Source: Roseomonas sp. (GTDB lineage: Bacteria > Pseudomonadota > Alphaproteobacteria > Acetobacterales > Acetobacteraceae). From it: a stretch of DNA of 64,000 nucleotides. The stretch is from the NCBI GenBank assembly GCA_020249925.1, contig JADCER010000019.1, positions 1-64,000 of the forward strand. The letters run 5' to 3'. Made by a program: the position numbers and the translations under genes. A model generated the notes under the pieces. The model was not told the DNA's origin. It saw only the letters and a list, made by a program, of their open reading frames with translations, and did no database searches. Shown one piece after another: positions 43,851-52,346 of the stretch (within the stretch, counting starts at the first letter, position 1; every line of letters starts with the position of its first letter).

Positions 43851-44326
43851 GCGCTGGCCTTTCGCAAGCCAAAGAACAGCCAGCCATTCCAGCGCGTGCC
43901 GGTGATGGCGCGCGCGATGGCGGAGAGCGATTGATAGGGTCGGCCCTGATATTCGAAGCCCTCGCGCGTGACGGTCACGACATGCTCGACGCCCTGATAT
44001 TCGCGCAGCAGCCTTGTGCCGACGATTGGGCGCTGTTCCTGCCGGATGCGGCGGAGCGTGATGTTGCCGCCATCAATCTGTTCGCCCAACGCTTCCAGGC
44101 GCGCGATGGTTTCAGGCTTGAGGCCACCATAGGCCAGTTCCTGAATGCGATAGGCCAGGCGGCTTTCGAGAAAGCGCCGATTATAGGGCGGCGGCTCGCT
44201 GCCAAAGAGGCTGCGCCATTGCGCCTTCAAATCCCGGATATCGCTCTGCGGCAGTGCTGCCAGTCGCGCTGGCACGTCCTGCTTCGGAATGGCCGAGACG
44301 ATGATTGCGGGTTCGGTTCGTTTCAT
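43847..44326 (-). CDS. DUF2924 protein
   Basis: A 159-residue protein with the DUF2924 features: LKAQWRSLFGSEPPPYNRRF, LAYRIQELAYGG, and TLLREY/GRPYQSLSAIARAITG. The family accompanies serine recombinases in alphaproteobacteria and probably binds DNA; its exact role is unknown. It overlaps the recombinase start by 4 nt. The first eight codons are repeated in a duplicated segment at 45000. Confidence 0.85.
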   Translation of the reverse strand: MKRTEPAIIVSAIPKQDVPARLAALPQSDIRDLKAQWRSLFGSEPPPYNRRFLESRLAYRIQELAYGGLKPETIARLEALGEQIDGGNITLRRIRQEQRPIVGTRLLREYQGVEHVVTVTREGFEYQGRPYQSLSAIARAITGTRWNGWLFFGLRKASA

Positions 44327-44583
44327 GCGGAGCCCTTTCTCTTGGGGTTCGCATAACGGCGCTGGGGGGCCGTGAAGTGTAGGCGAATGTCTCCGTGCTT
44401 CGCGGTTTCGGCGCTTTCCACTGCCATACCGCGGCTGCGGAGCCGCAGCAGGCCGCGGACGAGGATGTCGCAGACCTCGCGGAGGTTCGGTGGGAGGTGG
44501 GGATTCGTCTGTGGCAGGGGCATCGCGGCTCCGCGTGGATTTCCTGCCATGTAATTACGTAAATCAGGCCGAGTTTTTCTCAC
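44323..44583 (-). CDS. Recombinase-module protein, 86 residues
   Basis: The C-terminal 50 residues read REVCDILVRGLLRLRSRGMA then DIRLHFTAPQRRYANPKRKG, a conserved small protein upstream of DUF2924 in such modules. It overlaps DUF2924 by 4 nt. A truncated copy of its 3' part is present at about 45000-45200. Function unknown. Confidence 0.65.
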   Translation of the reverse strand: MRKTRPDLRNYMAGNPRGAAMPLPQTNPHLPPNLREVCDILVRGLLRLRSRGMAVESAETAKHGDIRLHFTAPQRRYANPKRKGSA

Positions 44584-44601
44584 GGCCTCGCGCGGCGTGG
44601 T

Positions 44602-45045
44602 TCAGGCAGCCTTGTCCTGCGCCTCCGGTCCAAAGATGGTCCAAAATTTTCTGAGGCGCCGCTTCAGAGTGCTTTCATCCGGCACGCGGCCACCCTTGGC
44701 GATGTACCAGCCCTGGATGTGGCGAATGAGCGCACCAAAGGATGGCGGCACGCCGTCGAAATAGACCAGCCGAAACGCCTCAAGCTGCGCTTCTTCCCAA
44801 TCATAGGCGGTCGGTGCACGACGCTTTTCCTGGCGCCCGATAGGCGCCGCATCCTCAAGCGATTGTTCGAAGGCGAGATAGCGCATCAATTCCTCATGCC
44901 GCAGCCCCACATCTTCGCGCGTGGCAAGGCGCCCAGAGGACTGAGATCTATTGTCGATGAGCCGGCGATAGTAGCCTTTCTCTGCTGGGAGAAAATTGCT
45001 GGTTCGGTTCGTTTCATGCGGTGCCCTTTCTCTTGGGGTTCGCAT
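44602..45045 (-). CDS. Recombinase-module protein with disturbed 5' end
   Basis: The C-terminal 120 residues (REDVGLRHEELMRYLAFEQS; VYFDGVPPSFGALIRHIQGW; STLKRRLRKFW) look like a conserved protein of recombinase modules. The upstream part runs into a duplicated piece of the neighbouring genes read in another frame, so the native start has been lost and 45045 is only the nearest ATG. It may be non-functional. Confidence 0.5.
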   Translation of the reverse strand: MRTPRERAPHETNRTSNFLPAEKGYYRRLIDNRSQSSGRLATREDVGLRHEELMRYLAFEQSLEDAAPIGRQEKRRAPTAYDWEEAQLEAFRLVYFDGVPPSFGALIRHIQGWYIAKGGRVPDESTLKRRLRKFWTIFGPEAQDKAA

Positions 45046-45200
45046 AACGGCGCTGGGGGGCCGTGAAGTGTAGGCGAATGTCTCTGGGCTCGGCGGTTTC
45101 CACAACTTCCACTGCCATACCGCGGCTGCAGAGCCGCAGCACACCGCGGGCGAGGATGTCGCAGACCTCGTGGAGGTGCGGCGGGAGGTGGGGGTTTGGG
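45000..45200. repeat. Partial direct duplication of 44308-44506
   Basis: About 200 bp repeat the end of the 86-residue gene plus the first eight codons of DUF2924. The second copy keeps an open frame ending in ...YANPKRKGTA and stop. It has diverged at scattered positions and so is not very recent. Confidence 0.75.
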
Positions 45201-45210
45201 GGGGTGGGCG

Positions 45211-45354
45211 TCGTCGACTCGGTTCATCGAGCTCGACGCCGCCGTGTGGTCGAACAACACGGTCCGGGTGATGGCGCGGAACGTCTCGGGCGCGACGTTC
45301 GACCTCGCGGCCGCCACGCTATCGGTGGATGTGACGAAGCGGCGCGTGCCATGA
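45211..45354 (+). pseudogene. C-terminal fragment of a phage structural gene
   Basis: The frame reads RFIELDAAVWSNNTVRVMAR then NVSGATFDLAAATLSVDVTK and stops at 45354. It has no start, and its end resembles the scrap at 3860-3925. It is probably the end of the last structural gene of a phage of the same type, cut by the recombinase module. Confidence 0.5.
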
Positions 45355-45377
45355 TGCTGAGGCGGACTACTCCAACC

Positions 45378-47375
45378 TCAAGAAGGCGGGTGTGAGCAGT
45401 GAAACCCCAGACCTGCCAACCGCGCATGCACGACGGGCGAGCCGAGCGCCTCGAAGAAGGCCTTCATGGGTACGCGCGGCAGCGCGCTCTCCGGCACGAA
45501 GAAGTCATAATGCTCATCGGCCAGCGGCAGGAAGCCCAGGCCGTAGTCGCGCGCCACCGTCTCGATCGCGACACCCCAGTCGGCGCGTGATTGCGCCACG
45601 GCCGCCGCCACTGCGTTGTGGGATTTCGGCTGGTTCGCGTAGCCGGCCGGACGCATGCCCGCGAGCAGCCCATCGAGCAGGATGCGCGTCCCGGACCCGG
45701 CATTGCGGTTGACCAGCAGGCGGTCCGGATCGAGCGCGGCTCGTCGGACGGCCTCGCGCCCATCGAGCCCCTCGAAGCGCGCATCCCCGGGGCGGAACAC
45801 CACGCCCTGGCTGCGGCGCCAGCCGGACTTCAGCACCAGCCCTGGCGCCAGGAAGGGCGTGTTGTAGCTGCCCGTCGTCGGGTCGAGCAGATGGGCCGGC
45901 GCCAGATCGCACTCGCCACGCTTCGCCGCCGCCAGGCCGCCGAGGCTGCCGACGGCCAGCGTCCGCGCGCGGATGCCCTGTTCGGCCAGCACGTCCAGCA
46001 CGGCATCGAGACCGACACAGTGCGAGCCGATGATGACGAGATCGGGTGCGCGCGTCGCACCGCCGATCAGACGCACCCGCACCGTGCTCCCGGCCTCGAC
46101 CGCCTGGTCGAGGGCGGGGATCGCGAAGAACCCATCCGCCTGCGCGAAGGCCGTCACGCTGCCCGACCCCTTCCCGAGCGGAAAGGCGCGCGGGCTGCCT
46201 TCACCCTCGGCCAGCGAGACCATGACGTATTCGGTGCGCCCCAGTTCGCTCGGTATGCGCACGGCAAGCCGTGCCTCGACCTCGGTCTCCTGCCGCGGCG
46301 GCAGTCCCGCCATCGCGCGCAGCACCGGCACGGCGAATTCGTGGAAGGTGAAGACGGCGCTGGTGGGAAAGCCGGGCAGCACCACGACCGGCTTGTGGCC
46401 CGCGACCGCAAGGCAGAGCGGCTTGCCCGGCTTCAGCGCGACGCCATGCACGAGAACGCCCGGCGCGGGCAGCGCGGCCAGGATGCGATGCGAGACATCA
46501 CCCGCGCCCTTGCTGGTGCCGCCCGACATCACGACCATGTCGGCCCGCGCCAGGGCATCGCGCAGCGCCGCCGCGAGTGCGTCCGGATCGTCGCGGAAGA
46601 TGCCCATCGCCAGCGGCTCGCCGCCATTCTCGCTGACCGCGGCGCAGAGGATCGCGGCGTTGCTGTCGGTGATGCCGCCGGGCGGCAGGGGCGCACCCGG
46701 CGGGTGTAGCTCGTCGCCGGTCGAGATCACGGCCACGACCGGGCGCCGCACCACTGGCACCTCGCTCCATCCGGCGGCGGCCAGCATGCCGATCTCGCGG
46801 CTGGTGATCTGCGCGCCGGCCCGGAGCAGCGCCTCGCCACGCGCGATGTCGCTGCCGGCGAAGCCGATGAACTGGCCCGGCGCCAAGGCGCGCGAGAGCT
46901 GGATCACCGGCCCATCCGCGGCGTCCTCCAGTTCGGTCCACTCGATCATGGCCACGGCATCGGCGCCGCGCGGAATCATGCCGCCCGTGGCGATGGCGGT
47001 CGCCGTGCCGGGGGCCACCTCGATCCCGGGCGCTGCGCCGCAGGCCAGGACCTCGGCATTCAGCCGCAGCCGGACGGGTGCGGTCTCGGAGGCTCCGGCT
47101 GTGTCGGCAGCGCGCAGCGCGAAGCCGTCCACCGAGGCGCGGTCGAAGGGCGGCGCGTCGGCGCGTGCGGGCAGCGTCTCCGCGACGATCCGCCCCAGGG
47201 CCGCGGCTAATGGCAAAAGCTCGGCCCCGAGCCGGCCGGGCGGCAGGGCGGCACGGAAGCGCCGCATCGCCTCCTCGGCGGAGACGATGTCGAGGAACTG
47301 CTCCTGCCGGGCGGCGTGGCGCACACGTGCGAGCAGCGCTTCGGGGTCGTGGGCGTGCGTGCTGGAGTCGGTCAT
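45378..47375 (-). CDS. MoeA-like molybdopterin molybdotransferase fused to a PBP-like domain
   Basis: A 665-residue protein. Residues 20-430 are MoeA: PFDRASVDGFALRAADT, ATGGMIPRGADAV, the MoCF motif MSGGTSKGAGDVS and LPGFPTSAVFTF. Residues 440-660 are a periplasmic-binding-protein-like domain (PF12727 type): GSHCVGLDAVLDVLAEQGI, VNRNAGSGTRILLDGLL, FLPLADEHYDFFVPESAL. It should insert molybdenum or tungsten into molybdopterin in the cytoplasm, with the added domain sensing or delivering the oxyanion. It overlaps the upstream MoeA-like gene by 4 nt and is the last of the operon. Confidence 0.85.
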   Translation of the reverse strand: MTDSSTHAHDPEALLARVRHAARQEQFLDIVSAEEAMRRFRAALPPGRLGAELLPLAAALGRIVAETLPARADAPPFDRASVDGFALRAADTAGASETAPVRLRLNAEVLACGAAPGIEVAPGTATAIATGGMIPRGADAVAMIEWTELEDAADGPVIQLSRALAPGQFIGFAGSDIARGEALLRAGAQITSREIGMLAAAGWSEVPVVRRPVVAVISTGDELHPPGAPLPPGGITDSNAAILCAAVSENGGEPLAMGIFRDDPDALAAALRDALARADMVVMSGGTSKGAGDVSHRILAALPAPGVLVHGVALKPGKPLCLAVAGHKPVVVLPGFPTSAVFTFHEFAVPVLRAMAGLPPRQETEVEARLAVRIPSELGRTEYVMVSLAEGEGSPRAFPLGKGSGSVTAFAQADGFFAIPALDQAVEAGSTVRVRLIGGATRAPDLVIIGSHCVGLDAVLDVLAEQGIRARTLAVGSLGGLAAAKRGECDLAPAHLLDPTTGSYNTPFLAPGLVLKSGWRRSQGVVFRPGDARFEGLDGREAVRRAALDPDRLLVNRNAGSGTRILLDGLLAGMRPAGYANQPKSHNAVAAAVAQSRADWGVAIETVARDYGLGFLPLADEHYDFFVPESALPRVPMKAFFEALGSPVVHARLAGLGFHCSHPPS

Positions 47376-48490
47376 GGATCGGGCCGGAAAAGCGTCATGG
47401 AAATCTCGGCGCCTGCCTCCGCGCCCTCGGACGCGGCCGGCAGAATGAGCACGGCACCGCTCGCCAGCGCGTGCAGCGGGAGCGCGCCCGTCGCCACCGG
47501 CTCGACGCGCCCATCCGCGAGACGGCGCAGCGGCGCGAGTTCCACCAGCCCGACCGTCGAGGTCACCTTGCGCGCAAGCCGCGCATGCAGCGGCGGCGCA
47601 GGTGGCACGTCCGTGAGCGCGGCGAGCGCCGGCCGCACTAACAGCAGCCAGGCCGCCAGCGCATCGCCCGGCATGCCGGGCAGCAGGATCACGGGCTGGC
47701 CGCCCACCGCGCCGAAGCCTGCACTCATGCCGGGGCGCGCGCCGATGCCGTGCACCAGGAGGCGGCCCGCAGAGCGGAGCCCTGTCGCCGTGACGTCGCG
47801 CGCGCCCGCCCCGGTGCCGCCCACGGCCAACAGCAGGTCGCATCCGTCGGCGCCGGAGCGCAGGGCCGCGGCGATGGTAGCGGCGTCGTCGGGCGCAGGC
47901 GGCAGGCGGACAAGCGCCGCCCCGGCCGCCTGCGCGAGCGCCGCGCAGGCGGCAAACAGCGTATCGCGCACGCCATCGGCCAGGATTTCGTCACCGATGG
48001 CGAGCCAGCCCAGGCGGGGCCGCCGCACCGCCACCTCGGTCACGCCCAGCGCCGCGAGAAGCGGAAGGTCGAGCGGCGAAAGCCGTTCCCCGGCAGCACG
48101 CAGCAGGGTGCCTGCAGCGGCGTCCTCGCCTGGCGCGCGCACGCCGGTGCCGGGAGCGACAGCGTCCAGCACCTGCGCGAAGGGACCGTCCCGCACCAGG
48201 TCGGGCAGCGGCAGCACGGCGTCGGTGCCGGGCGGCAGCGCATCGCCGGGCTGCAGCAGGAGCGGCGGCATCGACAGCACCGCGGGCGCATAGGGCCCGG
48301 CGCCGAGCGTATCGGCCGCCGCGATGGCCCATCCATCCCACCTTGCCACCGGGCAGGCCGGCGCGGGCGCGGTGGCCCGGAGCGGCGCCGCGAGCACGCA
48401 GCCCATGGCCTCGGCCAGGGGCAGGCTGCGTGGCGCGACGGCCGCGATGCCGGCCAGCAGCAGCGCAACGGCCTCATCCAGCGCGGTCAT
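47372..48490 (-). CDS. Short MoeA-like protein
   Basis: A 372-residue protein with the MoeA plan: PVARWDGWAIAAADT, LPPGTDAVLPL, GTGVRAPGEDA, IGDEIL and LPGMPGDALAAWL. The MoCF motif is altered (VGGTGAGARD in place of GGxSxGxxD), and it is shorter than usual MoeA. It may be specialised for tungsten, for another step, or for regulation. It is linked by 4-nt overlaps to the ATPase upstream and the MoeA fusion downstream. Confidence 0.8.
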   Translation of the reverse strand: MTALDEAVALLLAGIAAVAPRSLPLAEAMGCVLAAPLRATAPAPACPVARWDGWAIAAADTLGAGPYAPAVLSMPPLLLQPGDALPPGTDAVLPLPDLVRDGPFAQVLDAVAPGTGVRAPGEDAAAGTLLRAAGERLSPLDLPLLAALGVTEVAVRRPRLGWLAIGDEILADGVRDTLFAACAALAQAAGAALVRLPPAPDDAATIAAALRSGADGCDLLLAVGGTGAGARDVTATGLRSAGRLLVHGIGARPGMSAGFGAVGGQPVILLPGMPGDALAAWLLLVRPALAALTDVPPAPPLHARLARKVTSTVGLVELAPLRRLADGRVEPVATGALPLHALASGAVLILPAASEGAEAGAEISMTLFRPDP

Positions 48491-49281
48491 GGCGGTGCGA
48501 CCAGCGGCGCGCAGACGAGGCGCTCGCCCTGCGGTGTCGCCAGCGCGCCCACCACGGCATCCACGCCATAGGCTGCGCGCAGGCGGGCCGGGGTGATGAG
48601 GTCGGCAGGCGGCATGGGGCCGGTCATCGCGCCCCCATGCAGCAGCATGGCCGCATCGGCAACCAGCAGCGCATGATCCGGGTGGTGCGTCGTCATCAGC
48701 ACGGCGAGGCCATCGCGCACGGCAAGCGCGCGCACCTCGCGCAGCACCAGCGCCTGGTTGCCGAAATCGAGGCTCGCCGTCGGCTCGTCGAGCACCAAGC
48801 AACGCGCATCCTGGACCAGGGCGCGGGCAATCAGCACCAGCTGACGCTCGCCGCCCGACAGCTCCGTCACGGGCCGATCCGCCAGGTGGGAGATGCCCAG
48901 CCGATCGAGTGCCGCCTCGGCCAAAGCGAGATCGCGCGCGCCCGGCGCTGCAAGCAAGGGCAGGCGCGCCGCGCGACCCATCGCCACCACCTCGCGCGCC
49001 GCATAGGCGAAGCCACCCGGCGCCGCCTGCGGCACATAGGCGAGGCGATGCGCGACCTCGCGGCGCGACAGGGAGGCGAGCGGCGCCGCATCGAGCCGGA
49101 CCTCGCCGGCCAGCGCCGGGATCAGGCCGAGCAGCGTGCGCAGAAGCGTCGTCTTGCCGCCGCCATTCGGTCCCAGCAGGCTCAGCACCTGGCCGGTCTC
49201 CAGCGTGAAGGAGATTCCGGCCGCGACGACGCGCCGCCCATGGCCAACAGACAGACCTTGCGCTGCGAGCAGCGTTGTCAT
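48487..49281 (-). CDS. ABC transporter ATPase (FecE/MolC type)
   Basis: A 264-residue ATPase with Walker A GPNGGGKTT, signature LSGGE, Walker B CLVLDEP and the switch His in TTHHPDHALL. It would power the FecCD-type permease, whose gene it overlaps by 4 nt. In this operon the substrate is probably molybdate or tungstate rather than iron-siderophore, by context. It works at the cytoplasmic face of the membrane. Confidence 0.85.
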   Translation of the reverse strand: MTTLLAAQGLSVGHGRRVVAAGISFTLETGQVLSLLGPNGGGKTTLLRTLLGLIPALAGEVRLDAAPLASLSRREVAHRLAYVPQAAPGGFAYAAREVVAMGRAARLPLLAAPGARDLALAEAALDRLGISHLADRPVTELSGGERQLVLIARALVQDARCLVLDEPTASLDFGNQALVLREVRALAVRDGLAVLMTTHHPDHALLVADAAMLLHGGAMTGPMPPADLITPARLRAAYGVDAVVGALATPQGERLVCAPLVAPP

Positions 49282-50273
49282 GCCGCACCACCTCGCCTTG
49301 CGCGCACCAGCAGCCAGAGGAATAGCGGCGTGCCCAGCACCGCGGTCAGGATGCCAAGCGGCAGCTCGGTGCGCCCCGCGACGCGCGCGAGCGTGTCCAC
49401 GGCTAGCAGGAACGCCGCGCCCAGCAGCGCCGAGAGCGGGATCAGCCGGCGCAGATCCGGCCCGCCCAGCATCCGCGCCATGTGTGGCACGACCAGCCCG
49501 ATCCAGCCGACCGCACCGGCGAGCGCCGTAACCGCGGCGGTGGCCAGCGTGGCGCCCGCGACCGCGAAAGCCCGCAAGGCCGTGGTGTTGACGCCGAGCG
49601 CCCGCGCCTCGTCCTCGCCAAGTGTGAGCAGGTTCAACCGCCAGCGCAGCAGCAGCAGCACGACCAGGCCGAGCAGCGCCGCGGGTGCCGCGGCGAGGAT
49701 GTCCTCCCGCGTCGCCGCCGAGAGCGTCCCGAGCAGCCAGAAGGTGATCGCCGGGAGCTGGTTGTACGGGTCGGCGAGGATCTTCAGGAGGCTGATCGCC
49801 GCCCCCATCAGCGCGCCCAGTGCGATGCCGGCCAGGATCAGCACCAGCACCGGGTCGCCTTGACCGCGCACGACGCTCGACAGCGCCGCGACGGCTGCCA
49901 CCGCCGCGATGCCGCCCGCGAAGGCGAGCCCCTGCACCGCCGCCACCGGCAGGCCGAGAAAGATGCCGAGCACCGCGCCAAGCGAGGCGCCGGCCGAAAC
50001 ACCGAGCAGGTCGGGCGAGGCAAGCGGGTTGCGGAACATGCCCTGGAAGGCGGCGCCGGCGGCCGCGAGGGACGCGCCGACCAGGATTGCTGCCCCCACC
50101 CGCGGCGCGCGGATGTTCCAGAACACGATGGCCGGCGTGCCGGTCTCGGTACCCGTCAGGATCGCCCAGAGCTGCCCCGGCGCGATCGGGAAGCGACCGA
50201 CCGCCAGCGCCCCCAGCACCGCGACGACGAGGGCCGCGACGCCGACGCCCCAGGCCAGCGCCCCACGCCTCAT
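49278..50273 (-). CDS. FecCD-type ABC permease
   Basis: A 331-residue permease with about ten membrane segments and the family motifs RAPRVGAAILVGASLAAAGA, FQGMFRNPLASPDLLGVSAG and GWIGLVVPHMARMLGG. The FecCD/BtuC family carries siderophores, cobalamin or, in MolBC systems, molybdate. Its place between a FecB-type binding protein and the ATPase in a molybdenum operon favours molybdate or tungstate. Confidence 0.85.
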   Translation of the reverse strand: MRRGALAWGVGVAALVVAVLGALAVGRFPIAPGQLWAILTGTETGTPAIVFWNIRAPRVGAAILVGASLAAAGAAFQGMFRNPLASPDLLGVSAGASLGAVLGIFLGLPVAAVQGLAFAGGIAAVAAVAALSSVVRGQGDPVLVLILAGIALGALMGAAISLLKILADPYNQLPAITFWLLGTLSAATREDILAAAPAALLGLVVLLLLRWRLNLLTLGEDEARALGVNTTALRAFAVAGATLATAAVTALAGAVGWIGLVVPHMARMLGGPDLRRLIPLSALLGAAFLLAVDTLARVAGRTELPLGILTAVLGTPLFLWLLVRARRGGAA

Positions 50274-50283
50274 GCTAGGCGCC

Positions 50284-51321
50284 TCACGCCGGCAGCGGCA
50301 AGGCGGGGCGCAGTAGCGCCTCGATCAGCGCGGGCTCCGGGCGGCGGTGATAGAACAGGGCGTGGAACGCGGCGACGGCTTCCACCAGCCCCGCGCGCGG
50401 CCGCAGCCCGAACAGCACCGGCAGCCAGATCAGCCCGAGCAGGCGGTTCACTGCGGGCGGGAAATCCACCCAGCCGAAGGGCAGGCCCGGCGCAAGCGCC
50501 AAGCGCCCCTCACGCACCGCAGGCACCGCGGACCATAGCCGGTCGGTCTTCGCGGTCGTCATGAAGTCGGGATGGATGGCGATGATCCAGTCCGGGTTCC
50601 AGGCGAAGACCTGCTCCATCGAGAATTGCACCAGGCTGCCGGCACCAAGCGCCGAGGCGGCGACGTTCTCGGCGCCCGCGAATTCGATGATCTCGGTGTT
50701 GATCGAGCCGGCGACGCCGGTCTCCAACCCGCGCGGGCCGCGCACATAGAGCACGCGCGGCCGCCCACGCGCGCGCAGCGCCTCGGCCGCTGCGACGGCC
50801 TCGCCCAGGATGCGCTCAGCGGCGGCGGCCCGCGCTGCTGCGGCGTCGCGGCGGTCGAGGATCTCGCCGAGCAGGCGATAGGTCTCGGGGATCTTGGGCA
50901 GCGCGCCGTCGAGCAGCAGGGTGGGCAGCCCGGTCTGCGCCTGCACGCGCTCGGCCAGCGAGACGAAGACCGGCCGCACCGAGCCGTAGTCGAGCACGAG
51001 GTCGGGTTGTTGCCGCAGCACGGCCTCGATATTGGCCGTGTTGTCGCGGCCGGTCAGGCGCCCGATCTCGGGCAGGGCGGCGGCCTCGGGCAGCATGAAG
51101 GCGGCTTCGGCCGGGCGTGGCGGCCGGGCGGGCCAGCCGGCCAGCATCTCCGGTGCCAGCGTATAGAGCAGGATCGCGGCGGGCGGGCCGGCCGGGAAGA
51201 CCCGCGAGACGCGGTCCGGCACCGCGATCCGCCGGCCTGTCGCATCCGGCACCTGCCGCTCCGCCCGGGCGGGTGTCGCGAGCAGCGCCGGTGCGGCCAG
51301 CAGGGCGCGGCGCGGGATCAT
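50284..51321 (-). CDS. FecB/MolA-type periplasmic binding protein
   Basis: A 345-residue exported protein (MIPRRALLAAPALLATPARA signal). It has the helical-backbone binding fold: IAVPDRVSRVFPAGPPAAIL, NIEAVLRQQPDLVLDYGSV, and FAWNPDWIIAIHPDF. The partner permease is 10 nt downstream. The ligand is probably molybdate or tungstate, as in MolA, by operon context. Its start overlaps the Mop gene stop by 4 nt. Confidence 0.82.
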   Translation of the reverse strand: MIPRRALLAAPALLATPARAERQVPDATGRRIAVPDRVSRVFPAGPPAAILLYTLAPEMLAGWPARPPRPAEAAFMLPEAAALPEIGRLTGRDNTANIEAVLRQQPDLVLDYGSVRPVFVSLAERVQAQTGLPTLLLDGALPKIPETYRLLGEILDRRDAAAARAAAAERILGEAVAAAEALRARGRPRVLYVRGPRGLETGVAGSINTEIIEFAGAENVAASALGAGSLVQFSMEQVFAWNPDWIIAIHPDFMTTAKTDRLWSAVPAVREGRLALAPGLPFGWVDFPPAVNRLLGLIWLPVLFGLRPRAGLVEAVAAFHALFYHRRPEPALIEALLRPALPLPA

Positions 51322-51533
51322 CCCTTGGTGCCGACCATCACATCGGAGGCCTTGATCACCGCCACCGCCTCGCCGCCGACCGCGAGGCCCAACTCCTCGG
51401 CCGATTCATTGGTGATGGCGGCGGTGACAGTGACGCCAGGTGCCACGTCGATCGTGACATGCGTCGTGGTGACGCCCTTGCGGATGCCGGTGATGGTGCC
51501 GGGGAACTGGTTGCGGGCAGAGAGCTTGAGCAT
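51318..51533 (-). CDS. Mop-type molybdate-binding protein (molbindin)
   Basis: A 71-residue single Mop domain: KLSARNQFPGTITGIRKGVT, NHV-like TTHVTIDV and ITNESAEELGL. Such proteins form hexamers that store molybdate or tungstate in the cytoplasm. It lies 18 nt after the ModA-like gene. The length fits single-domain Mop proteins. Confidence 0.9.
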   Translation of the reverse strand: MLKLSARNQFPGTITGIRKGVTTTHVTIDVAPGVTVTAAITNESAEELGLAVGGEAVAVIKASDVMVGTKG

Positions 51534-51551
51534 GGCATTTCCCTTCGGAGA

Positions 51552-52346
51552 TCAGCGGGCTGGCAGGCCGGGTGCGACGAAGCCGTGGCGATCCAGGATA
51601 CCTTGCCCGGCAGGAGATAGGAGGAACATCGCGAAGCGCACAGCCTCCGGCCGGTCCGACAGCAGGATCAGCCCGTAATCCGCGCCGACCGACAGCGCCT
51701 CCGGCACCGCGACCTGCCGCAGCGACGTATCGGCCGCGCGCGCCAGTACGGCGTTGGTGCAGTAGGTCAGGAACAAATCGGTCGCGTTGCGCTCGAATTG
51801 CCAGGCGTAGAGGTCGCGCCCCTGCGGCGGGCGCGGGCTGTCGGGCCCGCCGGTCAGCAGCAGCGCCTTGGCTTCCAGCGCCGCGCGCGCGCCAGGACGA
51901 ACAGCCTCCGCCCTCCCGAACAGCGCGAAGGCGTAGTCGCCGGCAGGATCGGCGCGCGGTGTGGAAGTGCCAAGCCGCACCGTGGGGTCGAGCATGCGCT
52001 CCAGCAGCGTCGCCGGCGTCACGTCGAGCCCCGGCCGCGCGATGGCGCACAGCGCGTTGCGCGCGAAGAGCACGGTCGGGCGGTTGCGCTCGCGCCCCAC
52101 CGCTTCCGGATGCTCCATGTTCGCGGAAGCAAAAACCTCGAAGGGCTCACCGCCGGCGATGCGCTGTCGCAGCAATCCGGAGGGCGCGTAGGTTTGCGTG
52201 ACCGCGCCGCCGCCTGGTGCACGTTCGAAGGCCTGTGCCACCTCGGCGAGCGCCGCCCTCAGCGAGCCGGCGGCGGCGAGACGCACCGGCTCGGCGGCGG
52301 CCGGCATGGCGAAGATCAGGGCCCCCAGAAGAGCCGCGAGCCTCAC
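51552..52346 (-). CDS. ModA-like periplasmic binding protein without its own permease
   Basis: A 264-residue SBP_bac_11-type protein: RLAAAGSLRAALAEVAQAFE, YAPSGLLRQRIAGGEPFEVF and ASANMEHPEA. The signal peptide is VRLAALLGALIFAMPAAA. The GTG start overlaps the TupA stop by 4 nt. It should bind molybdate or a similar oxyanion. No ModB or ModC gene is next to it; it may feed TupBC or the FecCD permease, or act as a sensor. Confidence 0.8.
   Translation of the reverse strand: MRLAALLGALIFAMPAAAEPVRLAAAGSLRAALAEVAQAFERAPGGGAVTQTYAPSGLLRQRIAGGEPFEVFASANMEHPEAVGRERNRPTVLFARNALCAIARPGLDVTPATLLERMLDPTVRLGTSTPRADPAGDYAFALFGRAEAVRPGARAALEAKALLLTGGPDSPRPPQGRDLYAWQFERNATDLFLTYCTNAVLARAADTSLRQVAVPEALSVGADYGLILLSDRPEAVRFAMFLLSPAGQGILDRHGFVAPGLPAR

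Noticed and set aside
45973-49863. Several long plus-strand frames across the Mo/W operon
   Set aside because: All lie opposite well-supported minus-strand genes and consist of Arg/Ala/Ser-rich shadow sequence.
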